Source of the DNA: Phlebotomus papatasi
Taxonomy: Eukaryota > Arthropoda > Insecta > Diptera > Psychodidae
Direction: 5' to 3'
Assembly (NCBI RefSeq): GCF_024763615.1
Contig: NC_077224.1
Location: forward strand, 44,650,712-44,714,711
Length of the DNA: 64,000 bases
The notes below the pieces were generated by a model. That model saw only the letters and a list, made by a program, of their open reading frames with translations. It was not told the DNA's origin and did no database searches. Every line of letters starts with the position of its first letter. The first letter of the stretch is position 1. A program made the translations under genes and the position numbers. Of this stretch, positions 12,955 through 25,015 are shown piece by piece.

Positions 12955-15236
12955 AACCGAAAAGTATGTTTTTTTTTTCTTCAGAAAACAATCTTAAAAA
13001 ATCTAGTCTCAATGGCGAAATTCTTTAAGTTTTATAATTAAAATTAAAAAAAAAATGGTTCAAATGTTATATTTTTAAATCCTTAAAAGCTTGAATTAAA
13101 TTATTTTTTATGATACAGAAAAAAATTAGAGAAAATATTATATTTTTTAGTCTTCTTGACCTATGTAACCCCTTAAGATTCTTTTTATTATTAAAAAGAA
13201 CAATTAAAAATCATTATTTACAGTTTGTGATTTTGATAAAACCGAGTATAAAATTTAAAAATTAGGTATTTGTTTCTAATCCGCTTAAAAAAGTAAAAGT
13301 TATAAAGAAAAGATCGTATTTCTATAGTTTTTCTATCTTTGTGTATACAAAAGTGTAAATTTTCTGATGTTTTTATACCTACATATTTCAAACAAAATAG
13401 TCTTTTTAAATTGAGAAGTTAATGATTTGGAAAGATGAATTTTTGAATTATTTAATGTTCTAGAAGATTTTTTAAGTAATATTTTGTTTACTGAAATGCA
13501 AAATTTTCTTTGTAAAAATTTAGAAAACATTTGCCATAAAAATATCGAAAATATAGAAAGTCGACATATTTTGTGTTTAAAAACTTTTTAAGTATTAAGA
13601 AAAATCTTTAGATCAAAAGGGCACAAAACAAACTGAAATCTGAATCTCAAGCATCATCCACATGACCACATGTAGTTAAATATTTAACCAAAAATTTTAA
13701 AGAATATTATTTTAGTCTCATTTTTTTCTCTGACCACTTCGAAGAATTTTAAGCTTTACGGCGTTATCACACTTACACATATGTTATTACACAAATATGT
13801 TATTTGTGTCTTTGAGTCACTTAATATTTGGGGTTTTTCTATTTATTTGATAAAGAAGTGGACTTAGCCTGCAAAAATAAGTTTAAATTTACCTAAAGCA
13901 TAAATATTTTTCACATTAAAAAATTAAAGAGAAAATCGCATTAATTTTTCGCATTAATGCTATAAATCAATTTATATCAAATTTTGCGGGCCAAGTCTAC
14001 CTTTTTATCAACAAATAGATCAAATTTTGAATATAAAATGATTCAAACACACAAATTATACATTTGGACTCTCACCAGCGACAATTAATGTGAATCATAT
14101 TAAAATTTTAATGTGCAAGTGTGATAACACAGTTAGACACTCAGAAAATCTTATTAAAATAGAATATTCTATGTAAGTTAATATTTAATTATATGTATCC
14201 AATATTTAAATTCAAATATTAGTGAATAATACTTGAAGAAGTATCATGGATATATAAAAGTGTCTCACAAACAGCTCTATTTATACAATCAATTTTGTGT
14301 CCAAAGCGTCTTCTTCCATCAACGTCACCTTCATACGCTATGTTTCACCACGAGACTACAGACGATTATACAAATGTCTACAATATGTTGTTGCTAAGCC
14401 AGTTCAAACTGATTCTGATGCAAAATACACAGAATTGTAATTTTTTTCCTCTCATTTTCTATTCATTCACACTCAAATATTGCTCGTGGTCATGGTCTAG
14501 CATAAGCCACAAGAATCGAGCAAAACATTTTCATCGAGACTTGCAATCGGCAAAGTATATGAGCATTTTCCCCAGATTTATTTTCCTCTCACATTAATTG
14601 TTTTCGTGGGCAGACAATTAATCTTGCACTAGTTGAAATAATAGCACACTCACTATTTCTACCACACAAAATATCCTTGGTAAATTCCGCGATGATCCCT
14701 TCAATTTGGGCGCAATAAACTCTATGCGAGTGTTTTGGTTGGAATTAATGTAGACCGAAGATTTGTTATTGAATAAATAACTATTAAATTTCTGCTGAAC
14801 ACAGCTTTCGCTTATTGAGAAATTCATGACGTATGATAAATAAAATGACGAATGAGGCATTCTTTTTTTTTATTTGATTCAACACAAGGAAGGCCTTCAT
14901 AAAATTCCATCAGTTTTATTGTTGAGCTAAAAGATTCACGAGACTTATTGCATTTGTAATGAAAACTGATACTATATGGCCTTTTCATTAACCCTTTAAT
15001 GTCGAAATTTTGGAATAATTCTTTCCAAAAATATGCTTAATGTGTGCAACATAATATTAAAGAGATTTAGGTTAGAAATCACACATGAGAAAGTCACTGA
15101 AAAATATTGATTCAAAGCCCTTGCCCTGTATAAATTGATCATCAAAATATGTCATCAAAAGAGGCATTTTGAAGTAATTCGAGTCAAAATTTTTCATTTT
15201 GATGAGAATTTCTCGCAACTGGTGCTTTCCAAAAAT
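12955..15236. other. Non-coding stretch
   Basis: No supported gene. Frames at 14295-14597 (+) and 14618-14860 (-) are open for 80-100 codons, but show no family motif and no splice or promoter context. Confidence 0.45.
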
Positions 15237-15350
15237 GGCCTCTACTAAAGTTCTCTATTCATTGGAGCAATTTTCGTCAAAAATTGCTTCTTTGAAGGAA
15301 ATCGTCAGAAATCTTGTAAAATGAAGAGGCAACTCTTGTAGAGGTCTTTA
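15237..15350. repeat. Small hairpin MITE, family D-type ends
   Basis: GGCCTCTACTAAAG at the left and CTTGTAGAGGTCTTTA at the right are inverted. Inside is GGAGCAATTTTCGTCAAAAA, the same word that flanks the big family B copy at 54892-55788, so this is an uninterrupted relative of that element's host. Confidence 0.55.
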
Positions 15351-15675
15351 CGCGTACAAAGTAAGAACAGTATTTATTAACTTGTTTCTTCAATAATTTT
15401 TTCTAACCCATAAAATTGTAATAATCTAAAAAGTTAAAGTTGAATTTTATTTATTAAAGCCATTAGAATCGGATATATGAAATTTGCTTTAATTGCAAGG
15501 CAATTTAGATAATATGACTTATATTAAAATTACTTATAAAAATTAATAAATTTAGACCTTGAAGGTCTCTAAACATTATGAAAAATTTTAATCAAATTTT
15601 AGCGTTTTGAAGCAAATCGCCTGCAAATAAAAGATGACTTACTTCAAAATAACAAAAGTTTAACGTAAATTTCCA

Positions 15676-15931
15676 CACTGAGAGAAATCCGAAAAAGTTA
15701 AAATAACATTCCGGAAATGTTAATTTTACCCTGCAGTATTGATCCGAAATCGGTGTAAATATTACCCTTTTCAGGTGTATTATGGGTTAAAATTACCCTC
15801 TTTCATGTAAATTTTACCCTTAAAAAGGTGCAAAATTAACATTAAAAAATGTTGATATATACTTACAAATAAAAAGTGTTAAAGTTATGAGGAAAAAATG
15901 TTAATCGCACACCCATTTTTTTTTCTCAGTG
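15676..15931. mobile_element. 256-bp MITE with CACTGAGA..TCTCAGTG ends, 2-bp CA duplication
   Basis: Ends are the exact inverted pair CACTGAGA and TCTCAGTG, and CA flanks both sides. The interior is almost the same as 60773-61017 (GAAATCCGAAAAAGTTAAAA, GATCCGAAATCGGTGTAAAT). CACTR termini with a very short target duplication recall the CACTA/EnSpm superfamily, but no transposase is present and this assignment is an inference. Confidence 0.7.
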
Positions 15932-15963
15932 CAATAATGGATAAGAAATCTTATTTCCTTTAT

Positions 15964-16585
15964 GGCCTCTACAGACTAGAAAAATTGATGTCCATATTTG
16001 ACAGTCTTTCTTATAGAAGCGTAGGCAATTTATCAATATGGAGATAAATCTAGAGAAATTTATGTCCATATTGACTGTTGTTTTCTACACAAACTTATAA
16101 GCTCTCTACACTAGAGAAATTTATGTCCATATTGATGCAAATTCCCAACGCTTGTGTAGAAAACATTTTTCAATATGACAGTTTTGACAGTTTTTCCTAT
16201 GAAAGCGTAAGTAATTTGTTTCAATATGGATATAAATCACTCTAGTGTGTAGAAGCTATTACAAATTAGAGAAATTTATGTCCATATTTGGTGTTATTGG
16301 AGAAATTTTGGCAGTTGCTCCTGCACAAGCGTAATAGCCTCTACACATTAAAAAAATACGTCCATATTGAAGTAAATTCCGTAAGCTTGTGTAAGAGAAG
16401 TTCGCTTCAATATTCCACATATTGACGAAAGCTGTTGGTCATTCATATGGCTTCTTCACACTAGAGAAATTCATGTCCATGTTACAGCAAGTTGCCTAAA
16501 CTTGTGTAGAAAAACTGTTAAATATGGACATAAATTTTTCAAGTGTGTAGAGATAAATAATGGCCTCTACACATTGTGTGAGGTC
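15964..16585. repeat. Cluster of family D hairpin repeats
   Basis: At least five imperfect units of about 100-130 bp, each with AGAGAAATTTATGTCCATAT on one side and its inverse (AATATGGACATAAATTT) on the other, separated by TTGTGTAGAAAAC-type spacers and bounded by TGGCCTCTACACA-like ends. Units alternate orientation. A further solo unit lies at 16856-16962. Confidence 0.7.
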
Positions 16586-16855
16586 ATTATTCATATGAAA
16601 TCCTTTGACATGTTTTACGAGATTAATGTGCAGATATGCATGTGCAAGTAATTTACTTCAATCATTCATGAAATCCCTTGAAATAATTTGTTAAATAACA
16701 GAAATTTAACACCAAAAGATAGATTACTTAACCCTTTATGGACGATACGTTTTTCACTGACCGAAAATCAACAATAAAAATTAAATCGATAAACAAAATT
16801 AAATTCATTTGGAACATTCAACAGAGTTTGATTCGGTGTATTTTTTTACCTTTAT

Positions 16856-16962
16856 GGCGCCTATACACTAGAGAAATTTATGTCCATATTGAAGCAAATT
16901 CCCTACGTTTTGTGTAAGGACACTCTTCAATATAGACATAAATTTCTCCATAATGACCTCTA
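16856..16962. repeat. Family D hairpin, solo copy
   Basis: GGCGCCTATACACTAGAGAA leading into ATTTATGTCCATATTG, inverted at the right as CAATATAGACATAAATTTCT. About 107 bp. Confidence 0.7.
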
Positions 16963-17400
16963 AGAGACAATTATGACCAATATAGAATGCTAATTTTCAC
17001 TCCAATAAAAAATATGTATTATGAGTATTCTGGTTTGTACTCACAAAATAGTTTTGCTTTCAAAAATTGGAAATATAAGACAAAAATATTAAAATCGATA
17101 ATTTGAAAATTCGTCACTTTTGAGCTTAAATATTTATTACAAATAACAGGAGATTTTCAATAAATATGCTAGATCCCTACAACCTTCTACTTTTTCGATT
17201 TCGTGATGAAATAACTTTAGGTATTCAGGAAAAATTATTTTCTTTATGGGACCCCACGGTATTCCAATCGTTCTTAAAGGGTTAAAATTTATGCATTTAA
17301 ATTAATTAATTTAGGCGCAGTGAATGCGTCGAGTGGTGTTACTGATTTTCGTTTGAACCCTCTTTAGGTCACAATATTCTGACAATATAAGTCTTCACTT

Positions 17401-17540
17401 AATTCCACCGGGAATGGGACAGACAATCCCATCCTTGTATAAGCAAAAAATATTAATGGATATCCCGAAATATCGCCTGCGAGAACACTAGTAATTCCTT
17501 TATGGATGGTTCTGCCACCATTATTATTATATTATTATTA
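17401..17540 (+). mobile_element. 3' part of tRNA-derived SINE
   Basis: GGGACAGACAATCCCATCCT, then ATTCCTTTATGGATGGTTCT, and an ATTATT-rich tail match the 3' half of the complete SINE at 47578-47851. The tRNA-like head is absent. Confidence 0.6.
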
Positions 17541-18000
17541 AATCTATAGAAATAGTGGAAGATTCTTTTAAATAAATTTTCGTTCAAATACATTGCTAAT
17601 TTTATTTTCTTCAAATTTATTTAAAACAGTATTTAAAGTAAAGAGTTACACTTCAATAAGTTTTTTTTTCAATCCAACTGGAACATAATCAATAATAATA
17701 TAATAATACTAAAAGTAAGTGTACTAATTTTACATTCACTTGTAAAATGGTCAATAAGTAGGAATGATATCAATATATTTCGGTAAATTAGGTTTGCAAT
17801 AAAATTGTTATAAGAATTTTAGGACTGTTTAAAATTTTCTTTGTTTCATTTTTACTGAAAATTACAACAGAATTATTACATTACAAGCAATTAAAGAATT
17901 TATTGCTTATAAAAGAGAAAAAAAAACACATAAAAATGGACATTATAAGAGTTTATGCCTTTTCTTGAATGACTGTGTTTGTTCAACAAATATTAGAAAT

Positions 18001-18346
18001 AGGGGGAAGTGGGGCAGTTTGAATTGGGACAGCTTTGAAATTGGGATCTTTTTCCTATTTTTTATTTATTTTTTTTATGAAAATCTGCCTTTGAAACTGT
18101 GTGTTTCTTAGAGGCAACATTACAGGCAGGAAATTATTTGCGTCCACCGCCGTCTCAGCGTTGGTGACCAACCTACTCCAGAGCCAAACGGTGGAAATGC
18201 TCCTTCTCAGTTAAAGTCCTTCTAATTTAAATCCACAAACCAATTGTGATGCTAAATTACACGATGATATGGCTCAATTTCATTTAAAAATAAAAAGAGC
18301 CCAATTACAATGCTGCCCCAATTCAAAGGTACCCCATTGCCCTCTA
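18001..18346. repeat. MITE family A copy with interior insertion
   Basis: Left end AGGGGGAAGTGGGGCAGTTT and right end GGTACCCCATTGCCCTCTA are the family A termini, but the element is about 346 bp instead of 220. The extra roughly 140 bp (about 18080-18220) contains ACCGCCGTCTCAGCGTTGGT; a similar phrase occurs at 26146-26175. Confidence 0.6.
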
Positions 18347-19696
18347 TAGAACAAAAATACCATTCAAAATTTGATTAGTCTTTTAGTTCCATTAATATTA
18401 AGACCTTATTCGTTAATAATACTTAAATATTCTCTTCTTTTAGAAATTCTTACACGTTCTCAATATTAGAATGCTATATTGAGTAGTAAAGTCAATGGGT
18501 TAATCTTAAATGCAATGAGCAATTTTCTCAACATTCACCATAAAACTTGAAAAATTCATTTCGATCATAGTGATAACTATTCTTTATGAGATTTTTATCA
18601 GTTTGAGATTTTATTGACCTTTTGATATAGAAAGAAACAATGGCATAGAAAAGCGTTATAATAGAAGTAGAATAAACACTTAATTGCACCATTCTGACAT
18701 TTTCCAACCACAAATCCTCTTTTCTATAAAAGCAAAAGTGCATTAAAAGAAAATTGCAGTGAAGGAGAGCCTCTCTCCGACATGTGCAATATTTATTGGT
18801 GCTTTGACGAGAAATGTCAATAAATTATTTAGAAAGTTATTAGTCGACAAAGTCTTAAAGCACAGTATTGTGACTTTATTAAAACTATCAATTATTTTTC
18901 ATTCTGTATCGATTGGTTTCCCTCTTTGTTCTTTTCCATGTGCTTCGAAGGAAACGACAAAATACTAAAACTTTTGATAAATTATTTACAAATTCGTCAT
19001 TATTTACCTATTTGAATAAATTGCTCTTTCTTTATCATACTCGACGTCATTAAGACAATTTTCAAGATGAGTAAATAAGTTTTTATGCTTCAGACTTTGT
19101 GCTTCACTTGGAATATCATTAATGTTTGTCCGTGATTTTTACTCACAAAAAAAAGAACTTGTTAATTTGCAGTCCACTCAAAAAAATATATTTTCTGGGG
19201 GTCAAAAATCGTCATAGTGAATGTGATAATTTCTGATACAAATTATCGGGCAAATTTTAACCCAATGGTTTTAAGTGCTCTTTTTGTTTGCTATTCGCAC
19301 ACAGACAGATGTAAATTTGAAGAATAATATTTGGTGAAAACCAAATAAATATAAAAATTCACAGAGAGTTCCTGATAAGAATTTCATAACAATTTATCAT
19401 TCTCTCAATGCACAGCTCCCCCAAAAGAGATTAGCATAACGAAAGAGCCCATTTAGCCAGTGAGATATATTCTTTAGAAAATACTGAGAAAAGTGACGAT
19501 GCTGTGCCAAAATTATTGATGCAGATTTTAATGTGAGTTTTCTAAAGTTTTCTCTGCCAAATTTAAATTAAGTTGTGGATAATGTTTTACATTTAAAATA
19601 ATAAAATTAATACTAATTCTTTTAATGAAGGTTTTTAGGACTTTGTTTTGCCATGAATAATTGAAGTTAAATTCACGTAATTTTAACGTGCCAAAA
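18347..19696. other. Non-coding stretch
   Basis: No supported gene. Open frames at 18528-18743 and 18759-18968 have no recognisable features. Confidence 0.45.
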
Positions 19697-19906
19697 TAGG
19701 GAGAAGTGGGGCACCTTTGAATTACAGTACCTTTGAAGTTGGACATTTTTCTCTCATTTTTAAAAAGATAATGGTAATTTAGCTTCATAATTGATTTGTG
19801 AAGTTTAATTATATCATGGTAAGTTCCTGTTCTTCCATTTAAAAAAAAAAGAGAAAAAAACTCAATTTGAAAGCTGACGCAACTCAAACGTGCCCCACCT
19901 CCCCTA
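19697..19906. repeat. MITE family A copy
   Basis: Left end TAGGGAGAAGTGGGGCACCT; right end GTGCCCCACCTCCCCTA. About 210 bp and moderately diverged inside. Confidence 0.75.
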
Positions 19907-20029
19907 TCGTTAAAGAATATTAATGACAATCAACCTAAAGTTCAGATTTAGAATAATCATCAATTCGTGAAATTATGCGTAACCTTATTAATATTTTCGT
20001 GCTCACATTTACATAACATTAGAGTTAAC

Positions 20030-21260
20030 TCTTCAATATTTTTCATAGAAATAAACATAGAAAAATATCGAAATAACAGTACGAGCCTTACTATCATAGA
20101 ACATCTACTGTAAAGAAATTGTAATTCAGCATAAATCAAAATAATTAGGATACACTGTCATGCATCATGAGAATTTTTGGATTTAGTTTAGGATACTTCA
20201 ATAACTTAGTATTTTTATACATATTGAAAAACATAGAAAATTTACGTAAGTTATCGATTATAGCATCAGCCGCATCAGCCCTAAGAATTGACTTTTACTT
20301 CACAATGAAGAATTCCACATCGCTTTAAAAATTATTTAATGTTCAATTACAATTGAAACGCTTTTGTAAACATAGAAAAAAAATGAAACAATAATGCAAA
20401 CTTTGTTAATTTAGAGTTTCTACATTATGAAAAGTGTGATTGATGTAAAAGAATCAAAGAGGTCGAACTCCATTCTATGGTACAATAAATTTTTTTAAAT
20501 GGAGCAAATATACGATGGTTTAATAAATTTTATATGAGAGTTTATATGGGAAAACATCGAAAATTAACTTAAATGATCCTCTAGACATAATGGTTTATGA
20601 AGAATCGTTATTTATGCAAGAGCAAGCGAATTTTCCCACATCTTTTAAATGATAAATTAAATGTACGATCGAAATAAAATCGATTTTGTATGCAAATAAA
20701 TATAGAAAAATATCGAAATAATTAAATAATAACATGCGGATTTAAATAACATAGAATTTTCATAATAGATCAATTGTTAATCAGAACAAGTCAATTTTAC
20801 TAAACACGCTAACGGTATTCTATCATTTAGTAAAGACAGTTCAATAATTTTCAAAGTAAAATAACATTAATAAACACAGTGTTTCTTCAAAGATTTATTT
20901 GACAATTTGAAAAGAAATAGAAAAATATTTGAATATTAGTACGAATTTTAATAACGGAAAGTTTTCATAGTAGATATAAAGTTATGCAATTTAAAGGAAA
21001 ATTATTAACCTCACTCTCAGCTGCAGTGAGCCATTCTGAATTTAATTTAGTTCAGTTAAATAAATTTTGTATGAGAAATGTTGAGAAATTTCATAGAGAA
21101 TTATAATAAATTCTCGATTACGCAGTACAAAGACTTGTTTTACTTTCAATGAATTTTAGTAAAACATGCCAAATTTTTTAATAGATTATCTTAAATTTAT
21201 TAAAATTTATATGAAAATAAACATAGAGAAACTAACATTATTAGTTTATTCTGAAATTCG
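20030..21260 (+). repeat. Degenerate tandem array, unit about 160 bp
   Basis: The phrase AATAAACATAGAAAAATATC, or a close variant, recurs near 20050, 20225, 20370, 20540, 20695, 20930, 21090 and 21220, always downstream of a TTTTATATGAGA-like word and followed by GAATT- or TACTTT-type sequence. The spacing of roughly 130-235 bp averages about 165 bp. This looks like an old, strongly diverged satellite-type array. Confidence 0.55.
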
Positions 21261-22302
21261 AATTTCACCAAACTGTAACCAACTTTTAAAATAACTCAGC
21301 CAAAAATATTATATTTTCAATAACAATATGTTGCATAACTATTTAGAATACTCTTCTGTAGTAATTTTCCTCGCAATAAATTTCATCTCAATGTCTATGG
21401 TAGGTTTTTCAATGCAAGTTTTTGCATAATAATGTTATACCTTCAAATGAAACTGACTTTTTTGTTAAGTGCTATCTTCTGGCTTTTACTAAAATCTCCC
21501 AAGATGTTAATGATTCATATGAATTGGGATGATTCATATGTCGATTGCTTCTCAAGACTTATGGCAATTTCACCACATAATATAATATTCCGTGATACTG
21601 TAGGAGAGAAAAGAATTTTATAAAAATTTAACACTAAAAGAACACTCCAATGCCATAATTTTCAATATATCCGCATGAGCAAAATTGTGGTTACATAATA
21701 ACACTCTGTTCTAATTTTGGTCTTATGCTCACAGTCTTTCTCCTCTCTCCATGGAAGCATAAATATTCTGAAAATAAGAATTTTCTCCTTCACATTTTAG
21801 ATGAATTCTTTTAATGTAATCCTAAAAGATATCATTTGTGAAATATGCATGATGAAATGGGCCATGGACAGTATTTGAATGATTTACTGGTATCGATTTT
21901 TGATTCCAGGGGACGTTGAGGGTGAAAAAAAAACTTCCCCTCCATATCGAGTCCAACCCCAACCCCATCTTTCACCAAAATTATGCAACTATCCCGCATT
22001 TTGGGTGGGACAATACTAAAGTGAAGGAGATTTGGTGAAAATCTTTTAGAGATTTTTTCTCCAATGAAGAAAATTCTCTGATCATATGGAAAAACATTAC
22101 GGAAAATTCCCAGGAAATGTATATTTTTTTCTTATATTTTGTTTAACAAAAACGGGCGAGGCTAGTCCAAAATGGCCGCCATGGCTGCTGAAGGAGCAAA
22201 GGATGCAACAATGGCGGAACTCCTTTCTTCCCATTCACCTTCAGCGCCATGTTTTTTTTTTAAAGGACAATTTTTCATTTGAAAAACTTGTATGAAACTT
22301 AC

Positions 22303-22432
22303 CCCAACTTCCTCCAGTTCGTCCTAAGAATTGTCCTGTTTCGCTGTTCCACAGGAACAAACAGAATCCTTCCCATTTGCCCAATTTTGGGGGTGGAGTG
22401 TAATATTGTTCTGCGGCTTTCTTATCGGCCAT
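22303..22432 (-). CDS. nrv: Na+/K+-ATPase beta subunit (nervana-type), first coding exon
   Basis: Partial gene. The ATG at 22432 opens a frame beginning MADKKAAEQYYTPPPKLGKW, then WEGFCLFLWNSETGQFLGRT and GGSW, the cytoplasmic N-terminus typical of insect Na+/K+-ATPase beta subunits (nervana 1/2). The beta subunit is a type II membrane glycoprotein that assembles with the catalytic alpha subunit at the plasma membrane. After 43 codons plus one base the exon meets a strong donor GGTAAGT (phase 1), placed just before the expected transmembrane helix. No exon with that helix or the Cys-rich ectodomain is recognised in 1-22302, so the gene must continue past the left window edge or through exons too diverged for me to see. 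Alternative first exons are known for nrv2 in Drosophila, so this may be one of several starts. Confidence 0.8.
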
Positions 22433-23310
22433 CGCTGTGCTTTTCCTTCTTTACTGCGGCACAAAACTGTTACTAGCTCCTGATTTTTAGGTGTATCGAA
22501 ATGGCAAAATTACTCTTTTTTTGGTTATTGACCTTGCGCCCCACACGAAATGGGCGAAAAGGAACAAAAATGTCCGTTGAAAGAAAAAAAGGGTGTTGCA
22601 CAATCACAATTCTAAAGTTGTCCTGTCCTTCCAAACTCAGATGTCCTTCGCGACAGATAGTTCAGTTCTTCACGACCTTGCTTTTTTTCTCGCGAAAATC
22701 GCGCCAATCCAACAAATTTGCGCCCCCTTTTTTCACTAATTCCGAATTACAAGATTTTTTTCTTCCTTTTTTTTCCTTCCTGCCGGATTTAGCAATGGGC
22801 AAACCTCCTCGCACCACCGCGCCAAAAAGGTATGTCTGATGATAACACCACCAACCAGTCGATTTATGCCTTCAACCAAAAAACTTCTGAACCGGAGCAC
22901 AGCTTTTGCCGATAATAAAAGACACACGGGTCTGTATTCGGGAAGCGACTAAAGTGGGTAGCAAAAGTGCCGATTGAGACGATTCCTCGCTGTTCCACTT
23001 CCACTCAGTGATTGCTGGTTGGAGCTCATTCCAGCACAACTTTCCAATATATGCGCCGTAAATGGGAGCCGATGGACGCCGATGTTGGGAAAAAGTCATC
23101 CGTGATGTATCGAATATGGTGCCTTCTTCTTCCCTCGCTCGTTGATTGTGCGCACGCTAATACGCCTCCATGGCGTCTGCGTCGCGTCTTCGATCGACGC
23201 TGCAGCATCGGCCATGGAGGGCCAAACGGTCTCTGCTGTCACTGTATGCGTGATATCGCTGCTGAACGCATGAGGACGCATACAAATTTATGCTGTACGG
23301 GTGTATAAAT
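22433..23310 (-). promoter_or_regulatory. Probable promoter and 5' leader region of the nervana-like gene
   Basis: This stretch, upstream of the nervana-type start on the minus strand, is clearly richer in GC and CpG than its surroundings (for example GCGTCTGCGTCGCGTCTTCG at 23176). It contains several short overlapping frames on both strands, which is expected of GC-rich DNA with few stops. I see no single convincing TATA-initiator pair, so the start site is not assigned. Confidence 0.45.
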
Positions 23311-23749
23311 CTCACAATAAGAACCAAACAGAAAAAACACAAACAATATTCTCTCATTGAGAATAATAAAAATTTTACTTGAAGTGTCTTGATTCATTCT
23401 ACTTTAAATTTATGATGTTTTTCTATTTTTTCTATGTTATTCTATGATCACTTTAATTCGAAGCTACAGTGTATCATGACCGTGCGTCTTAATTCGCATT
23501 ACTATGGGAAAATTCCACAGAAGTAATGAGTACTTGAAATGATCTGTTAACTTTGTGCTATTATTCTAAATATACCAGCTATTGGGATATTCCGAAATCA
23601 CATTTTGTCATAAAATTTGAAGATCATTATCCATTTCTTCAAGACCAATTTTAGAAAATATAAATGCAGTTTTTAAGTACAAGTGGAATATAAAGATTTT
23701 TTTCAAAATAAAGATACCGAAAGTCAATCGGAAACATGCTGAAATTTCA

Positions 23750-24680
23750 ATGAGGTAGAAATCCCAAATGGGTCTAAATACGAAAGGGTCCAAGTCTGAA
23801 ATAGACTGAAATACCGAATTGATTGAAGCCGTTGAACTCCAAAAGGATCCCGAATACGCCGAATGAGTCAATGAGTCTAGATACCAAATATTATAAATAA
23901 ATCTTAAAAAATCTAAATTTTGAATAAGTCTATATTCCAAACCAATTTAAAAAAAAAACAAATTATGTTTCATTCCGAATTGTTAATATTTTAAATTGCT
24001 TAAAATTATGATTCAGTTGAAATTCAAATAAAACAAAATCTCAAATAATCCGAAATTTCGAAATAGGTTAAATGCTGCATAGATCGATATTTTCAAACAG
24101 TGGAAATTCTAAGCAAATCTTTACTCGAAATGGTCCAAAATTTAGATATATTAAAATTTTGAATAAGTTAAAATCCAAATAATCGAAATTCCAAATAGGC
24201 CGAACTCCCTTAACAGGTTGAAATTCCGAATGAATAAATATCTTCAAAAGAGTCGATATCCCAAATGACTTTATATACAGAATTTAACGAATTTGGAATT
24301 CATCTAAATCCAAATTAATATAAATCTCGAATAAGTTGAAATCTCGTTTGAATGAACATACCGAACGAATCGATATCTCGAAGAGTCTAAATCCTAAATC
24401 AGCCTACATTATGAAAGGAAATAAATCTTATTAAATCGGTCAAGATTCTGCAGGATCAAAATCTAAGTTCTCAAATTGAAGTAGTGAAATCTAGAATAAA
24501 TTGCCTGAAATCCTAAATAAGTCGATATTAAAAAAAAAATGTGAAAATACAAAAAGGTAAAAAGTTAGAATAAATCAAGATGTGGATAAAGACTAAATCC
24601 GAATATTCAAAATCTTGGATAAGTTAAAATTCCGAATAAATCAGTCCAACTAAATTGAAATCTCAACCTAGCTCTAATCC
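23750..24680. repeat. Long degenerate minisatellite, unit about 16-17 bp
   Basis: Dozens of imperfect units of the form AGTCGAAATTCCGAAT or GTCTAAATCCCAAAT occupy about 0.9 kb, for example AATCGAAATTCCAAATAGG and GAGTCGATATCCCAAATG. It is the largest of at least six arrays of this unit in the window. Confidence 0.6.
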
Positions 24681-25015
24681 TAAAGAAATATTTATAACAG
24701 TAATTTAGAAATATATTTTTAAAATACTTTTATTTTAGAATTAATTACCTTTTTTCCTTTTATGAAATTTCTGATTTTTCATAAAAATAGAGAAATTTGA
24801 CAAACAACATCCAATAACTTAAAATGGGAATTATAGTTCCAGGATGACCTTAGTTAACGTAGGTTCGTTTTATCATAGGACTGACAAATCCTATCCTAGG
24901 CAATTCCTAACTCTAGTAATTTCGTATCTAAATATTCCTTTCCTCGGAATGTTATTTACAAATTTGATGCAAATATTTAACGAAAGATTCACAAAATTTT
25001 GGATTTGTCAGCCCC

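Noticed and set aside
22140..22260. ATG-rich stretch (ATGGCCGCCATGGCTGCTGA) as a second gene start
   Set aside because: The frame runs into a poly-T tract with no family resemblance, and it lies just inside the nervana-like intron; an alternative exon cannot be excluded but is not supported.
23026..23357. Overlapping short frames on both strands upstream of the nervana-like exon
   Set aside because: GC-rich DNA has few stops; frames contradict each other and show no motif. Treated as promoter or leader region.
23750..24680. CRISPR-like periodicity
   Set aside because: Units are about 16-17 bp, degenerate and without constant repeats or unique spacers; eukaryotic minisatellite.
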